DNA from: Treponema sp. UBA4319
GTDB lineage: Bacteria > Spirochaetota > Spirochaetia > Treponematales > Treponemataceae
Assembly (NCBI GenBank): GCA_002393865.1
Contig: DGUD01000024.1
Coordinates: 1 to 6,340, forward strand
Length of the DNA stretch: 6,340 nucleotides
Reading direction: 5' to 3'
Part shown: positions 5,620 through 6,340 of the stretch, in pieces
Layout of the letters: every line of letters starts with the position of its first letter
Numbering within the stretch: the first letter of the stretch is position 1
The notes under the pieces: generated by a model
Databases searched by the model: none
What the model was told of the DNA's origin: nothing
What the model saw: only the letters and a program-made list of their open reading frames with translations
Made by a program: the position numbers and the translations under genes

Positions 5620-6340
5620 TTGAACGGAAGTACAGTTTCCATCGACCATGTCTCCAAGCACTTCGGCTCTTTCCACGCGCTTGACGACATCAATTTTACC
5701 ATCCGGCAGGGCGAATTCTTTTCGCTGCTGGGTCCGTCCGGCTGCGGCAAGACGACGCTGCTGCGTATCATCGCAGGTTTTGAATTTCCGGATGAAGGGG
5801 CAATCCTCTTTGACGGCACGGACGTTGTCCCGCTCCCCCCGAACAAACGGCAGAGCAACACGGTGTTCCAGAACTACGCGCTGTTCCCCCACCTTTCTGT
5901 ATATGACAACGTCGCGTTCCCGCTCAAGCTGCGCAAGCTTGACAAGAAAACCATCGACGAGAAAGTGCTTCATTACCTGCACCTTGTGCAGCTTGACCAG
6001 CATATCTACAAGAAGCCGAACCAGCTTTCCGGAGGGCAGCGTCAGCGGGTCGCCATCGCGCGGGCGCTCATCAACGAGCCCAAGGTGCTGCTGCTTGATG
6101 AACCGCTTTCCGCTCTGGACGCAAAGCTGCGCTCCAGCCTTCTGCTTGACCTTGACGCGCTGCACGACAAAATCGGCATCACGTTCATCTTTGTGACGCA
6201 TGACCAGAGCGAGGCGCTTGCGGTAAGCGACCGCATCGCCGTCATGAATTCCGGGCATGTGCTGCAGGTCGGCACCCCGTTTGAGATTTACGAGAGCCCT
6301 GCCACGCAGTTCGTCGCCCAGTTCATCGGCGACACGAACC
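5620..6340 (+). CDS. potA: PotA, ATPase of the spermidine/putrescine ABC importer (3' end cut by the window)
   Basis: The first 240 residues of the ATP-binding subunit that powers polyamine uptake with PotB, PotC and PotD, acting on the inner face of the cytoplasmic membrane. All ATPase motifs are present: Walker [10 protein letters not shown] 38-46, Q-loop Q84 in [10 protein letters not shown], signature LSGGQ 136-140, Walker B LLLLDE with D160/E161, and H-loop H194 in FVTHD. The stretches [18 protein letters not shown]-like [16 protein letters not shown] and TPFEIYESP are characteristic of PotA rather than other importers, though iron or sugar ATPases of the same subfamily are related. The C-terminal TOBE-type regulatory domain lies beyond the window, as would potB, potC and potD if they follow. 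The start is a TTG (residues [16 protein letters not shown]); the upstream frame is open but has no family resemblance. A structured leader precedes it. Confidence 0.92.
   Translation, partial: MNGSTVSIDHVSKHFGSFHALDDINFTIRQGEFFSLLGPSGCGKTTLLRIIAGFEFPDEGAILFDGTDVVPLPPNKRQSNTVFQNYALFPHLSVYDNVAFPLKLRKLDKKTIDEKVLHYLHLVQLDQHIYKKPNQLSGGQRQRVAIARALINEPKVLLLDEPLSALDAKLRSSLLLDLDALHDKIGITFIFVTHDQSEALAVSDRIAVMNSGHVLQVGTPFEIYESPATQFVAQFIGDTN

Noticed and set aside
5386..6258. 290-codon minus-strand ORF opposite potA
   Set aside because: Antisense shadow of a clear PotA reading frame; the sequence has no domain motif and spans the divergent promoter region.

Overview
The window is a bacterial chromosome segment with GC-rich genes and AT-richer spacers. 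The gene set is a membrane adenylyl cyclase, an ABC exporter, an XRE regulator, a stand-alone MetH reactivation domain and PotA. This would fit a moderate-GC spirochaete such as a Treponema, or a Firmicute-like anaerobe, but no 16S or other phylogenetic marker is present, so the assignment is weak. I see no IS element, tRNA, rRNA, CRISPR array or integrase.

Layout. 1-379 is a non-coding block. It holds a long terminator-like hairpin (14-81), an AT-rich dyad (130-162) and a 26-bp imperfect inverted repeat with a 64-nt loop (221-337), which sits directly upstream of a good promoter (344-372). 380-1909 (+) encodes a six-helix HAMP class III adenylyl cyclase. Convergent to it, three genes lie on the minus strand in the order of transcription 5363->4758, 4624->3719 and 3618->1947: a stand-alone B12-dependent methionine synthase reactivation domain, an XRE regulator with a TPR-like C-terminal half, and a TMD-NBD ABC exporter. 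The exporter frame is broken at a run of eight G (minus strand; 2453-2460). From 5620 (+), divergent from the reactivation-domain gene, potA begins and runs off the window. It is preceded by a leader with three hairpins, the last followed by five T just before the ribosome binding site.

How the genes may work together. The XRE regulator and the exporter are adjacent and co-oriented, a layout typical of regulator-exporter pairs. A 17-codon ORF overlaps the exporter start by ATGA and could be a leader peptide. Removing one G from the G8 run restores a complete 556-residue exporter with all NBD motifs, so the gene may be switched by slippage, be decaying, or carry a sequencing error. The cyclase, the reactivation domain and PotA have no obvious functional link to that pair.

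A recurrent feature is that three of the five genes (cyclase, XRE, reactivation domain) have a -10-like hexamer ending 6-7 nt before the ATG and no Shine-Dalgarno sequence, as expected for leaderless transcripts. The exporter has a clear GGAGG and potA an AGGAG.
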